Shown: piece by piece, positions 51,682 through 59,471 of the stretch
Numbering within the stretch: the first letter of the stretch is position 1
How the letters are laid out: every line of letters starts with the position of its first letter
Source of the DNA: an uncultured Acetatifactor sp.
GTDB taxonomy: Bacteria > Bacillota > Clostridia > Lachnospirales > Lachnospiraceae
DNA: 59,471 nt
NCBI GenBank assembly: GCA_947586055.1
Contig: CANPXL010000018.1
Span: 1-59,471 of the forward strand
Reading direction: 5' to 3'
Made by a program: the position numbers and the translations under genes
Notes under the pieces: generated by a model
Database searches by the model: none
Told to the model about the DNA's origin: nothing
Seen by the model: the letters and a program-made list of their open reading frames with translations, nothing else

Positions 51682-53055
51682 ATGAAAACTTCGATTAACG
51701 AGCTGCTGGCACAGACGGGCGTTCCTCTGAAAGACACCATGTATACCCTGTCGGAAAATCAGATAAACCGGTTTCCTATTACCGCCGGAAACTTCTTTTG
51801 TCTGGAGTCATCGGAAAAATGGCAGAGAAATTACTGGATTCAGGATCGTTTTCAGGAACGGCTGAGGGAAAAGAAACAAGATCTCACGTACCAGGGGCTT
51901 TTGGAAATGTTAAGGGAAATCAAGGAAGATATCGCTCAGATCAAGGCGAAAGACCCCAAGGGATATCAGCATATGCCGCAGTTGCACAATCTGCGGGCCG
52001 TCAGACACAGCCTCGAAAACGCGCTGGAAGAGATGAACCAGTATTACCAGTCGGAACTGACACAGGAGTTTGCTTCCGTCTATGGCATCCATGACAGGAA
52101 GCTGCTGGTATATAAGAATACGGTGTGCCTGGGAAGCTTCGCGGATCTGGAACGTCAGATCCCCGTCCTGCAGAAGACGGAGCTTGAATGGCTGAGAAAA
52201 ACGCCCCTTTTGCTCCACAATACGGACGCACTGAAAAAAGCGGTGGAAGATAAGGTCCCAATCGGGCTGGTAGGAGGCCCCTGTCTGTTTGGCGTCTACG
52301 AGATGGAAATCGTCGTGCAGCACAAAGACGGACAGCGCTTTTCCTTTGATTTCAGCAGCGGACGGCATTACGACCAGGTGAAGCACAACGCATATGAATT
52401 TGCGGATCATGTGGAACAGTGGGGCGGGGAGATCCGGAGCATCCACTTCCGCAATTGGAAAAAGGGAGTGACCGCTCAGGAGCATGAAAGCCTGGAGGTA
52501 CTGTTTGTCATGGGAACCGTGCTGCATGCCCGGGTGGCAATCCCGATTCCGGATCTGTCCTATCTGAAATATCTGTCTACCATGACGGCAGCGCTGGAGC
52601 CTTCCTTCCGTGCCGCCGTTCTGGAAGAATTTCGGGTGGAGGCGTACAAGATCGCGGATATGTATCTGGAGCGGATCGAGCAGCTGAAACGAAAATATCC
52701 GGACGTGGAAGTGAGAGTGCTCCATGACCGGGATCGGGAAGCCTGCAAAGAATTTTACACGCAGAGAGAAAAATTTTTTCAAAATTCCGGTGTGATCCAT
52801 AAATTGACGGCCAAGCGGAAAAAGACGGATGCCATATTTGATTATATCTCGATGCTGGCGCTGCCGTACTATTTCTGGAAAACGCCCCAGGTCGTTCAGA
52901 TCGATAATCTGGATGAGACCGATTCTTATCGAAAGTGCAAAAAGGTACATAAGGGCGCTTTTGCACTGACAGCGGTGCTGTATCCGGAAAAGATCAGCGC
53001 CGACGGAGAGCAGACAATCTTTAATGCGCCCCTGGAGTATAAAGAGTATACCTGA
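51682..53055 (+). CDS. Large protein of unknown function in the eCIS signalling module
   Basis: A 457-residue soluble protein that I do not recognise. It starts 16 bp after the cyclase-like gene behind GAGGT. The first 150 residues are helical (QGLLEMLREIKEDIAQIKAK; LRAVRHSLENALEEMNQYYQ), followed by an alpha/beta part with IGLVGGPCLFGVYEMEIVVQ and SFDFSSGRHYDQVKHNAYEF, a hydrophobic VLFVMGTVLHARVAIPIPDL stretch and a charged helical C-terminus. No membrane anchor or known catalytic motif is clear. It is embedded among signalling membrane proteins, so a cytoplasmic partner is likely. Confidence 0.7.
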   Translation: MKTSINELLAQTGVPLKDTMYTLSENQINRFPITAGNFFCLESSEKWQRNYWIQDRFQERLREKKQDLTYQGLLEMLREIKEDIAQIKAKDPKGYQHMPQLHNLRAVRHSLENALEEMNQYYQSELTQEFASVYGIHDRKLLVYKNTVCLGSFADLERQIPVLQKTELEWLRKTPLLLHNTDALKKAVEDKVPIGLVGGPCLFGVYEMEIVVQHKDGQRFSFDFSSGRHYDQVKHNAYEFADHVEQWGGEIRSIHFRNWKKGVTAQEHESLEVLFVMGTVLHARVAIPIPDLSYLKYLSTMTAALEPSFRAAVLEEFRVEAYKIADMYLERIEQLKRKYPDVEVRVLHDRDREACKEFYTQREKFFQNSGVIHKLTAKRKKTDAIFDYISMLALPYYFWKTPQVVQIDNLDETDSYRKCKKVHKGAFALTAVLYPEKISADGEQTIFNAPLEYKEYT

Positions 53056-53085
53056 GACAGATTCATGGAAAGAGGTGTTGTGTGT

Positions 53086-56079
53086 ATGAAAATCCTGAAA
53101 AAATTTGGTCGGTACTTGACCCGCAGAAAGATTCGGAAGCTGGATGTAGTGATGCTGCTCATCCTGCTTTTGGGAGTGTTTGTCTATCAGAGGGAAAGCG
53201 CCTGGTATTCCGTCCGCCCGCAGTCGGAGATTACGCTGGTGAATCCCTATCTGGCACGGAGCGACGGCAGAGGAAATACCTTTGTCATAGATGATGAGCG
53301 AAGCCGGGTGGTGGCAGTCAATGACCATGGCCAGGTGGAATATCTGCTGAAAAGCAATACGCGGGAAGCGGATTCCTTCTGGTACGCGGAGGATCTGGCC
53401 TTTGATGAACAGGGAAATACTTATCTTTTGGATGCAAGCTGGAGTGAAAGCGGTTCTACCGTGGGCAGGGAATGTATCCTGAAATATGACCGGAAGGGGA
53501 AATACACGGATACCCTGCTGGACATCGTCTATGAAGACGAATTTGTGGATAAGCACAAGCTGTTTGCCCTTACTTTCCGGGACAACGCCCTGTTTTACGT
53601 GCAGTCGGATGCGGAAGGATTCTCCCTGTCAAGGCTGTCTCTGGAGACCGGGGAATCGGAGCGGGTAGGGTTTTATGAGTATGATAATGCGTTTAATCTG
53701 ATTCAGGATTATGCGGTGGACGCGGAACATTCCGTTGTCTATGCGCTGGATAAGCGGGGAAAGATCCTGAAAGGGGCGGACGGAGAACTGACGGTTCTGT
53801 ATGATACGGCCGAGGATCCGGAGCTTATGGGAAAGACGGCCCTGTATCGGCTGGATGTGGACGGACAGGGCAGGATCTATCTTACTGACATCCGGCAAAA
53901 TATCATCTACCGTTTTCAGGAAGGGGACGCCACGCTGGAGAACTATATAGATCAGGGACAGGTGCTGAGTATCTCCACCGCGGAGACAGTGGAGGGAAAT
54001 ACGGTTCTGGGAATCTGGCTGGACGGCAGCGTCTGGATGCATTCGGCGGACGGGCAGCTGCAGGACGACGCTTCGGAAATCCGGGGAGATGTCTTTGCAA
54101 AATCTTCCGATTACCTGTTGAGAGAGACCCTGTTTCAGATTTCGGTTCTGGCGGCGTTTGCGGCCCTGTTGTGGCTCCTGATCCGGCTCGTTGTGCTCCT
54201 TCTTGGAATCCGGGTTTCCGATGTCCAGAAAAACGGTATTCTGGCGGCCGGTGCGGCGGCTGTTGTGGCCATCGTCATTGTATCGCAGCTGCTGAATCAG
54301 TTTGCCGACATGTATCGTGAAGAGTTGGTGGGCAAGCTGTATATTCTGGCCCATACGCTGAGCGGCATGGTGGACGGCGACAGCCTTGGCCGGATCCGAA
54401 CCTCGGAGGACTATATGAACGAGGACTATCAGGCGTTGATGGAGCAGCTGGAGCAAGGTCTGAACAGGCAGGATCCGTCGGTTCAGGAGATGTACTGTAA
54501 CGTGCTCCGGTATGAGAACGGTCAGGGATTCGCAATCGCCTATCAGGACAATTCCATCGGAACCTATTATCCCAGGGAGGCTGGAGAGACGCAGGAGCTG
54601 GCTCACATATATGAGACCGGGGAAGAAGTGCGCAACGAGGTGGAAGATGCCACGGGAGCGTATATTAATGTGAGTGTGCCTGTTTTTGACAGCGATGGAA
54701 AGGTCGCCGGTGTGATAGAGGTGGGAACCACAACCTATGTCATTACCAGCAGCATAGCGCAGATGCGCCGGACGGTCATGATCACTCTGGTGCTGGTGGT
54801 GCTGACGGTGCTCTTTTTGTTCGGTGAGATCCTGTCTTTCTTTGACCAAAAGGCCAGATACCGTCAGAAGGAGGCGCAGCGTTCAAAGGGGAGTCAGCCC
54901 ACCGTTCCTCTTCATCTGCTTCGCGTGAGTGTGTTTGTCACTTATATGGCCTTTAATGTAGCCAGTTCCTTCCTGCCGGTGTATGCCGCCGGATTTGTGA
55001 CGGACGATCTGGGGATTCCCAGAGAGCTGGCGGCATCCTTACCTATCACACTGAATCTGATATTTATAGGGATCACTTCCGTTTTCTGTGCGCCGCTCAT
55101 GAAGCGTTTTTCCTTCCAGAGCGTGGCGGCGGTGAGCGCGGGTATTTCCATGTTGGGAGACATCACGCTGCTTTTGGGACACAGTTATATCCTGCTGGTG
55201 TTCGGCCTGATCTTAAACGGCATCGGCGTGGGACTGATCACGAATTCCATCAATATGTTGATTGCCGGTACTTCTCAGGAGGAGGTAAAGCAGGAAGGTT
55301 TTTCTCTGTTTAACGCGGGAAGCCTTTCGGGAATCAACTGCGGTATGATGCTGGGAGCTTATCTGGCGGGCGTATTGGGACAGCGCAGGGTATTTGGCTG
55401 TTCCGCGGCCGCGTGGGGTGTAGTGCTGATTCTGTTCCTGATCATAGGCAGACATATCAAACAACTGGAGCAGGGACAGAGTGTGAAAAAAAATCATGTG
55501 GGAACATTTCTTGTCTCACGGGGTGTGGTTCCCTATATGCTTTTGATCCAATTTCCGTACATAGTGATCAACAGCTTCGTATTTTATTATGTTCCGATCT
55601 ACGGGGATGCCCATGGATTCAGTGAGAGCATCGTGTGTCTGCTCCTGATGCTGAACTCTCTGTGCAGCGTTTATCTGAGCGTTTCTGTGACAAACTTTAT
55701 GAGCAGCCGGTTTGGAATGAAGAGTGTCTATCTTTCCAGCATGATTTCCTTTGCGGCGCTTCTTCTGTTTGGAATCAACAGTTCCGTACCGATGCTGATC
55801 GTGGTTCTGCTGATCCTGGGCTTTTCCGGAAGCTTTGGTGTCGCGGTTCGGCAGACATATTTCACGAAACTTGAGGGTGTGCAGAAATACGGCGAGGAAG
55901 CTTCTATGGGTATCTATAATCTGACCGATAATGTGGGAGAGTCGGCGGGGCCGATCTTGTTCAGCTCCCTTATGAGTGGAGCCAGCATTCTGCCAGGGCT
56001 GGCAGGATTTGTGGCAGTTTCCGGAGCCATGAACGCGATCTATGCGTTTGTCTTTCGCGCGAAAAAGAAGAAAAAATAA
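53086..56079 (+). CDS. NHL-propeller / Cache-like sensor fused to an MFS transporter
   Basis: A 997-residue membrane protein from ATG 53086 (AGAGGTG upstream). Order: membrane helix 20-34; extracellular NHL-like beta-propeller about 45-340 (DEQGNTYLLDASWSESGSTV; VDGQGRIYLTDIRQNIIYRF); helices at 346-375 and 382-404; a Cache-like extracellular domain about 405-560 (YINVSVPVFDSDGKVAGVIE, then VGTTTYVITS); helix 563-585; then a 12-helix MFS domain about 610-990 (FLPVYAAGFVTDDLGIPREL; GEEASMGIYNLTDNVGESAG). Sensor domains ahead of a transporter are rare. Next to a Cache-HAMP phosphatase it suggests ligand sensing rather than simple export. Confidence 0.8.
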   Translation: MKILKKFGRYLTRRKIRKLDVVMLLILLLGVFVYQRESAWYSVRPQSEITLVNPYLARSDGRGNTFVIDDERSRVVAVNDHGQVEYLLKSNTREADSFWYAEDLAFDEQGNTYLLDASWSESGSTVGRECILKYDRKGKYTDTLLDIVYEDEFVDKHKLFALTFRDNALFYVQSDAEGFSLSRLSLETGESERVGFYEYDNAFNLIQDYAVDAEHSVVYALDKRGKILKGADGELTVLYDTAEDPELMGKTALYRLDVDGQGRIYLTDIRQNIIYRFQEGDATLENYIDQGQVLSISTAETVEGNTVLGIWLDGSVWMHSADGQLQDDASEIRGDVFAKSSDYLLRETLFQISVLAAFAALLWLLIRLVVLLLGIRVSDVQKNGILAAGAAAVVAIVIVSQLLNQFADMYREELVGKLYILAHTLSGMVDGDSLGRIRTSEDYMNEDYQALMEQLEQGLNRQDPSVQEMYCNVLRYENGQGFAIAYQDNSIGTYYPREAGETQELAHIYETGEEVRNEVEDATGAYINVSVPVFDSDGKVAGVIEVGTTTYVITSSIAQMRRTVMITLVLVVLTVLFLFGEILSFFDQKARYRQKEAQRSKGSQPTVPLHLLRVSVFVTYMAFNVASSFLPVYAAGFVTDDLGIPRELAASLPITLNLIFIGITSVFCAPLMKRFSFQSVAAVSAGISMLGDITLLLGHSYILLVFGLILNGIGVGLITNSINMLIAGTSQEEVKQEGFSLFNAGSLSGINCGMMLGAYLAGVLGQRRVFGCSAAAWGVVLILFLIIGRHIKQLEQGQSVKKNHVGTFLVSRGVVPYMLLIQFPYIVINSFVFYYVPIYGDAHGFSESIVCLLLMLNSLCSVYLSVSVTNFMSSRFGMKSVYLSSMISFAALLLFGINSSVPMLIVVLLILGFSGSFGVAVRQTYFTKLEGVQKYGEEASMGIYNLTDNVGESAGPILFSSLMSGASILPGLAGFVAVSGAMNAIYAFVFRAKKKKK

Positions 56080-56135
56080 ATCTGGAAGAGCGGGACGGAT
56101 GACTGACGGAACAGTGAAAAGGGGAGGCAGATGAT

Positions 56136-57782
56136 ATGAGAGAGAAAAGGCGAAAACGGTTAAGCGGCAAGGTGACGGCGATATGCGGTGCTTTTGTGTT
56201 TATCATCAGCTTTACCCTTGGGCTGCTTGGATTTTTTACTTATTACAATAATATTGTTGAGCGGTATGAGCAGTATGTGGAGACGATGATCCGGATTGCC
56301 GGCAGCCATATCGATGTGGAGGATATGACCGCGTGTATCCGAACTGGAGAAAAATCAGAGACATACGACAGGACTCAGGAGCAGCTTGATCTGATCAAAA
56401 GCCAGTCTAACGTGGAGTTCTTATATGTGATCCAGCCGTTGAACACGCAGGAGACGGACAATGCCAGGTATGTCTGGAATGCGGTGACGGCGGAAGAACT
56501 GGAAGAATTTTCAGATATTGCTTCTCTTGGCGATCTGTCCGGGGCAGGATTTTCCGGCGAGATGGCGGAAGTGTTTATGGAGGCGCTGCGGCAGGAGGAT
56601 CAGGTAACCTATTATTCCAACAACACATCGGAATTCGGCTTTGTGCTGACCGGAATGCTGCCGTTAAAAAGCAGGGACGGGGAGACACAGGTTCTGGTCT
56701 GCGTGGACATTCTGATGAACGAGATCCATGAGGATGTGCTTCAATACGTATTGTTTGTGTTGGTTGGTATGCTGATCGTGGGGACTGTTTTCCTGCTGCT
56801 TCTGCTGCGCATGGTCAATCGCAGCGTGGTTGCGCCGGTAGTTCGCATGGCGGACTCCGCAGAGGATTTCGTCCGGCAGAGTAATGAGGGAATGGAGCCG
56901 TCCCGGCTTTCCTTTAGAGATCCCTGTGTCAGCACGGGGGACGAGGTTCAGCTGTTGAGCGAAAACCTGAAGGAAATGACTTTAAAGCTGGTGAGTTATA
57001 TGAAAAATCTGAACGCGGCCACAGCGGATAGGGAAAGGCTCTCTGCGGAGATGAATGTGGCCCAGAACATTCAGGCCGGCATGCTCCCCAGCAAATTTCC
57101 GGCGTTTCCGGAAAGGACAGAGTTTGATATCTACGCGACGCTGCAGGTAGCCGGCAACATGAGCGGCAACTTCTATGATTTCTTTCTGGTAGACAAAAAT
57201 CATCTGGCGCTGGTGATCGGCGACATCAACGGAACCGGGATCCCGGCGGCGCTGCTTATGGTGATCACGCGAACTCTGATCAAGAATTATGCCCGGCTTG
57301 GTTTTGAGCCTGAAAAGGTTTTCGTAGAGACGAACAATCAGCTCAGCGAGAGCAACGAAGGGATGACCATGGCGGCATTTCTGGGAATATTGAATCTTTC
57401 AACGGGTCTCTTCTGCTATGTAAACGGGGGACACCGCGTACCGCTGTTGAAACACGCGGGCGGGGAGTTTGAGCCGCTGCCGGCGAAGGATTGCTTTGTG
57501 CTGGGAAGCATGGCGGGAGTGCCTTACTGGCAGCAGTCGGTACAGCTGACGCAGGGCGATTTGTTGTTTTTCTATACGAAAGGACTGACGGATGCTGAGA
57601 ATAAAGAAAGAATGCAGTACAGCGAAGGGCATATGACGCAAAGGTTGAATCAGGCGCTGAGTCAGGTCTATGAACTGAAGGATATTTTGGAGCTGATGCA
57701 GGAGGATGTGCAGGAATTTTTGGGAGAAGATCAGCATGGACGGGAGGATATGACCATGCTGCTCCTTCGCTATTTCGGATAG
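56136..57782 (+). CDS. Membrane sensor phosphatase: Cache-like, HAMP, PP2C/SpoIIE
   Basis: A 548-residue protein. Membrane helices lie at 12-36 and about 204-228, with a Cache-like sensor between (SQSNVEFLYVIQPLNTQETD). HAMP spans about 228-285 and a coiled linker leads to an RsbU/SpoIIE-type PP2C domain (MNVAQNIQAGMLPSKFPAF; VIGDINGTGIPAALLM; GREDMTMLLLRYF). The first Asp of the GGDFYD motif is Asn here (SGNFYDFF); the other metal Asp residues are kept, so activity is uncertain. Such phosphatases normally act on anti-sigma antagonists, but no STAS or anti-sigma gene is present. It is the last gene of the 30-kb operon. Confidence 0.85.
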   Translation: MREKRRKRLSGKVTAICGAFVFIISFTLGLLGFFTYYNNIVERYEQYVETMIRIAGSHIDVEDMTACIRTGEKSETYDRTQEQLDLIKSQSNVEFLYVIQPLNTQETDNARYVWNAVTAEELEEFSDIASLGDLSGAGFSGEMAEVFMEALRQEDQVTYYSNNTSEFGFVLTGMLPLKSRDGETQVLVCVDILMNEIHEDVLQYVLFVLVGMLIVGTVFLLLLLRMVNRSVVAPVVRMADSAEDFVRQSNEGMEPSRLSFRDPCVSTGDEVQLLSENLKEMTLKLVSYMKNLNAATADRERLSAEMNVAQNIQAGMLPSKFPAFPERTEFDIYATLQVAGNMSGNFYDFFLVDKNHLALVIGDINGTGIPAALLMVITRTLIKNYARLGFEPEKVFVETNNQLSESNEGMTMAAFLGILNLSTGLFCYVNGGHRVPLLKHAGGEFEPLPAKDCFVLGSMAGVPYWQQSVQLTQGDLLFFYTKGLTDAENKERMQYSEGHMTQRLNQALSQVYELKDILELMQEDVQEFLGEDQHGREDMTMLLLRYFG

Positions 57783-57951
57783 CAGAGAAAAAAGCCTGTC
57801 GTTTAAACTGTGCCATTTATATTGGCGTATGAAAATAACGCATTGGTCAGAGGACTTTATGAGTCTGGATGCTCGGAAAAGACACCTGAATACAAGTCTT
57901 TGGAGGGAGAGGTCAAACTGGTACAGGGCGAAGACATCTTCAAAAATGGCT

Positions 57952-58932
57952 TCACAGAGACCGCGCAAAGTTCTTTCCCTGCCACAGATTCCGCTCCGCA
58001 AAGGTTCGTCTCAGGGTGTTTAACACATGCTTCTTGTCTGCGCTCCAAAGCGGGGACAGCAGCAGGCGGCGCGGACCGTCGCCGGTGAGCCGGTGGATGA
58101 CTGTCTCTGGCGGAAGCAGCGAGACGCATTCCGCCACAAAGCGGCAGTAGGCTTCCGGCGAGTCCGCGATGGAACCGGCAGGGTCCCGGGAAAGCTCCCC
58201 GCGTTTATATTGTTCGCCCAGTTCTGTGCCTTCCAGTATATGGAGCAGCTGGAGCTTTATTCCCTGTATGGGCAGGGAGGCCGCATAAGAGACGGAAGCG
58301 CGCATCATATCCCGGTCCTCTCCGGGAAGCCCCAGGATCAGGTGGGTGATCACATCGATGCCGCGGGCGCGGAGCGCGGCCACGGCATCTTCATATTGGG
58401 AGAGGGTAAATCCGCTTCGGATGATTCCGCGCGTCTTTTCGTGCATGGTCTGAAGGCCAAGCTCCACCCAGACGGGTTTGATCCGATTCAGCTCCGCCAG
58501 CAGAGAAAGGACCTGCGGAGGGAGACAGTCGCACCGGGTCGCGATGGAAAGCACCGCGATGTCGGGATGGGAAATTGCTTCTGAAAAAAGGATTCGCAGC
58601 CGTTCGACAGGCGCGTAAGTGTTGGTGTAGGCCTGAAAATAGGCGATAAATCTGCGGCAGTTTGTCTTAATCGCAATCTGCGCCCTGGCCTGTGCGATCT
58701 GTTCCCTGACAGGCAGGGACGCGGAGGCGGCAAAATCCCCGGAACCTCCGGCGCTGCAGAAAATACAGCCGCCGGTCCCGATCGTGCCGTCACGGTTGGG
58801 GCAGGTCATGCCGCCGTTTAAAGACAGCCGGTAGATTTTTTCTCCGAAAGTCTGCTTCAGGTGGTAGTTGAGAGAATGATACGGCAGGTCTCCCCAATAC
58901 CGGGGAGAGGTTTCTGGTGTGCGGTCTGTCAT
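57952..58932 (-). CDS. Radical SAM protein, TIGR01212 family
   Basis: A 326-residue radical SAM enzyme. I start it at the ATG whose complement is 58930-58932, because family homology (YWGDLPYHSLNYHLKQTFGE) begins there; the much longer upstream frame has no coding character. The cluster motif is the family form, CPNRDGTIGTGGCIFC (Cys with 10 residues to Cys-x-x-Cys). Later hallmarks are WVELGLQTMHEKTRG and IDVITHLILGLPGEDRDMMR. The substrate is unknown. It faces the eCIS operon convergently, with 169 bp between. Confidence 0.92.
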   Translation of the reverse strand: MTDRTPETSPRYWGDLPYHSLNYHLKQTFGEKIYRLSLNGGMTCPNRDGTIGTGGCIFCSAGGSGDFAASASLPVREQIAQARAQIAIKTNCRRFIAYFQAYTNTYAPVERLRILFSEAISHPDIAVLSIATRCDCLPPQVLSLLAELNRIKPVWVELGLQTMHEKTRGIIRSGFTLSQYEDAVAALRARGIDVITHLILGLPGEDRDMMRASVSYAASLPIQGIKLQLLHILEGTELGEQYKRGELSRDPAGSIADSPEAYCRFVAECVSLLPPETVIHRLTGDGPRRLLLSPLWSADKKHVLNTLRRTFAERNLWQGKNFARSL

Positions 58933-59140
58933 GGGAGGATACCTCTGTTGCGGCGGATAAAAGTTTATGATGGCGGCGGAGAATGCAGCGCCATCAAATG
59001 AAAACGGCAAAAGCGCCGGACAATGCCGGCGGCTTTGGACGCAGTCTGACACTATAAAATATAACACGGTTTTCCCTGAAAGGGAACCCATTTGTCGCCA
59101 TGGAAAATTAAGCGGATCTGCTTTACCGGAAATCTCCGGA

Positions 59141-59377
59141 TCATTCTTTCCCACCGTTTTCAAAATAGGAGAAAAGCGTGCGCAGCACATTGATGGCCAT
59201 TTGTTTCCGCTCCATGGGCTGTCCGTCCGTAATCTGCCGGAATTGTTCCAGAATGTTGGAATCGCTGTCGGATACGGAATCCGCCAGTATGTAATCAACG
59301 GTCACCCCCAGCCGGTTGACTAATCTCACAAGCGTGTCCAGCGTAAGGCTGCGCTCCCCGCGTTCAATGGCCCCCAT
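59141..59377 (-). pseudogene. XRE-family regulator missing its N-terminal part
   Basis: The frame gives the second half of an XRE helix-turn-helix (MGAIERGERSLTLDTLVRLV) and a helical C-terminal part, 78 residues. In-frame sense continues upstream for a few codons (AYDISDTY) but meets TGA at 59408-59410, so the usual first three helices are absent. The sequence beyond, with a short hairpin (59431-59448), does not resemble them. It may be truncated by an insertion or rearrangement lying across the window end. Confidence 0.6.
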
Positions 59378-59471
59378 ATAAGTGTCCGATATGTCGTAAG
59401 CGTAAAATCATGCGCTGACCAATAAAACAACGCCGTTTTTCAACGGCGCGGTTTCCTGCATTCGTCTGGAA

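Noticed and set aside
17809..57782. Prophage or R-type tailocin
   Set aside because: No capsid, portal, terminase, integrase, holin or lysin; presence of AAA+ ATPases, DUF4157, DUF4255 and DUF4280 fits eCIS instead.
17809..57782. Type VI secretion system
   Set aside because: No TssJLM membrane complex, TssBC sheath pair or ClpV; the sheath is a single phage-like protein.
57810..58088. Short plus-strand frame reading YENNALVRGLYESGCSEKTP
   Set aside because: It has some coding look but overlaps the end of the radical SAM gene and has no ribosome site; it may be a remnant, not enough to call.

Overview
The window looks like part of a Clostridia chromosome, most likely a gut Lachnospiraceae. 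This rests on strong Gram-positive Shine-Dalgarno sites, OhrR/flavodoxin/TSCPD gene content, MalF/MalG permeases, and an AT-rich accessory zone beside a GC-richer locus. I could not test the taxonomy by search.

Layout. 1-2.4 kb: the end of a sugar ABC importer operon, with a MalF-type permease cut by the window edge, a MalG-type permease broken by one in-frame TAA, and a HlyD-like membrane-anchored adaptor. 2.4-14.2 kb: an accessory island. A 191-bp sequence occurs twice in direct orientation (2671-2861 and 12613-12803, about 94% identical, offset 9,942 bp). Between the copies lie a decayed dnaK and a tight operon: zinc ribbon, HerA/FtsK-like ATPase, C39/papain-like cysteine peptidase, two small unknowns, an Hsp70-type ATPase fused to an RCC1-like C-terminus, another unknown, and a small membrane protein that needs a frameshift to be complete. 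After copy 2 come a small membrane protein and an orphan AbiEi-type antitoxin. 14.3-16.8 kb: a peroxide-response operon (glutathione peroxidase, TSCPD protein, flavodoxin, OhrR-like MarR regulator, cyclophilin-like lipoprotein) with a consensus promoter, a likely operator and a terminator. 17.0-17.6 kb: a broken zinc-ribbon membrane protein gene.

17.8-57.8 kb: one 40-kb plus-strand locus encoding an extracellular contractile injection system (eCIS, Afp/PVC-like). I read it as three transcription units. The first holds AAA+ ATPase 1, a DUF4157 metalloprotease-like likely cargo and a small acidic possible chaperone, and ends in two terminators. The second holds a STAND-BTAD regulator with its own promoter, AAA+ ATPase 2 and a charged protein. 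The third starts at the sheath gene and runs through tube, assembly proteins, second tube, candidate tape measure, LysM baseplate protein, gp27-like hub, gp5-like spike, gp25, two gpJ-like baseplate proteins, gpI-like protein, an Ig-tipped surface protein, a pseudokinase-like membrane protein, a MORN-repeat membrane protein, the DUF4255 terminator and a DUF4280 PAAR-like tip. It continues with almost no gaps into a degenerate nucleotide-cyclase protein, an unknown, an NHL-Cache-MFS fusion and a Cache-HAMP-PP2C phosphatase. There is no capsid, terminase, integrase or lysis gene, so it is not an ordinary prophage.

The last 1.5 kb carries, on the minus strand, a TIGR01212-type radical SAM gene and an XRE-like regulator missing its N-terminal part.

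The two best candidates for undescribed biology are (a) the HerA / C39-peptidase / Hsp70-RCC1 operon between direct repeats and (b) the membrane and signalling module built into the eCIS operon, which suggests a regulated, possibly membrane-tethered injection system.
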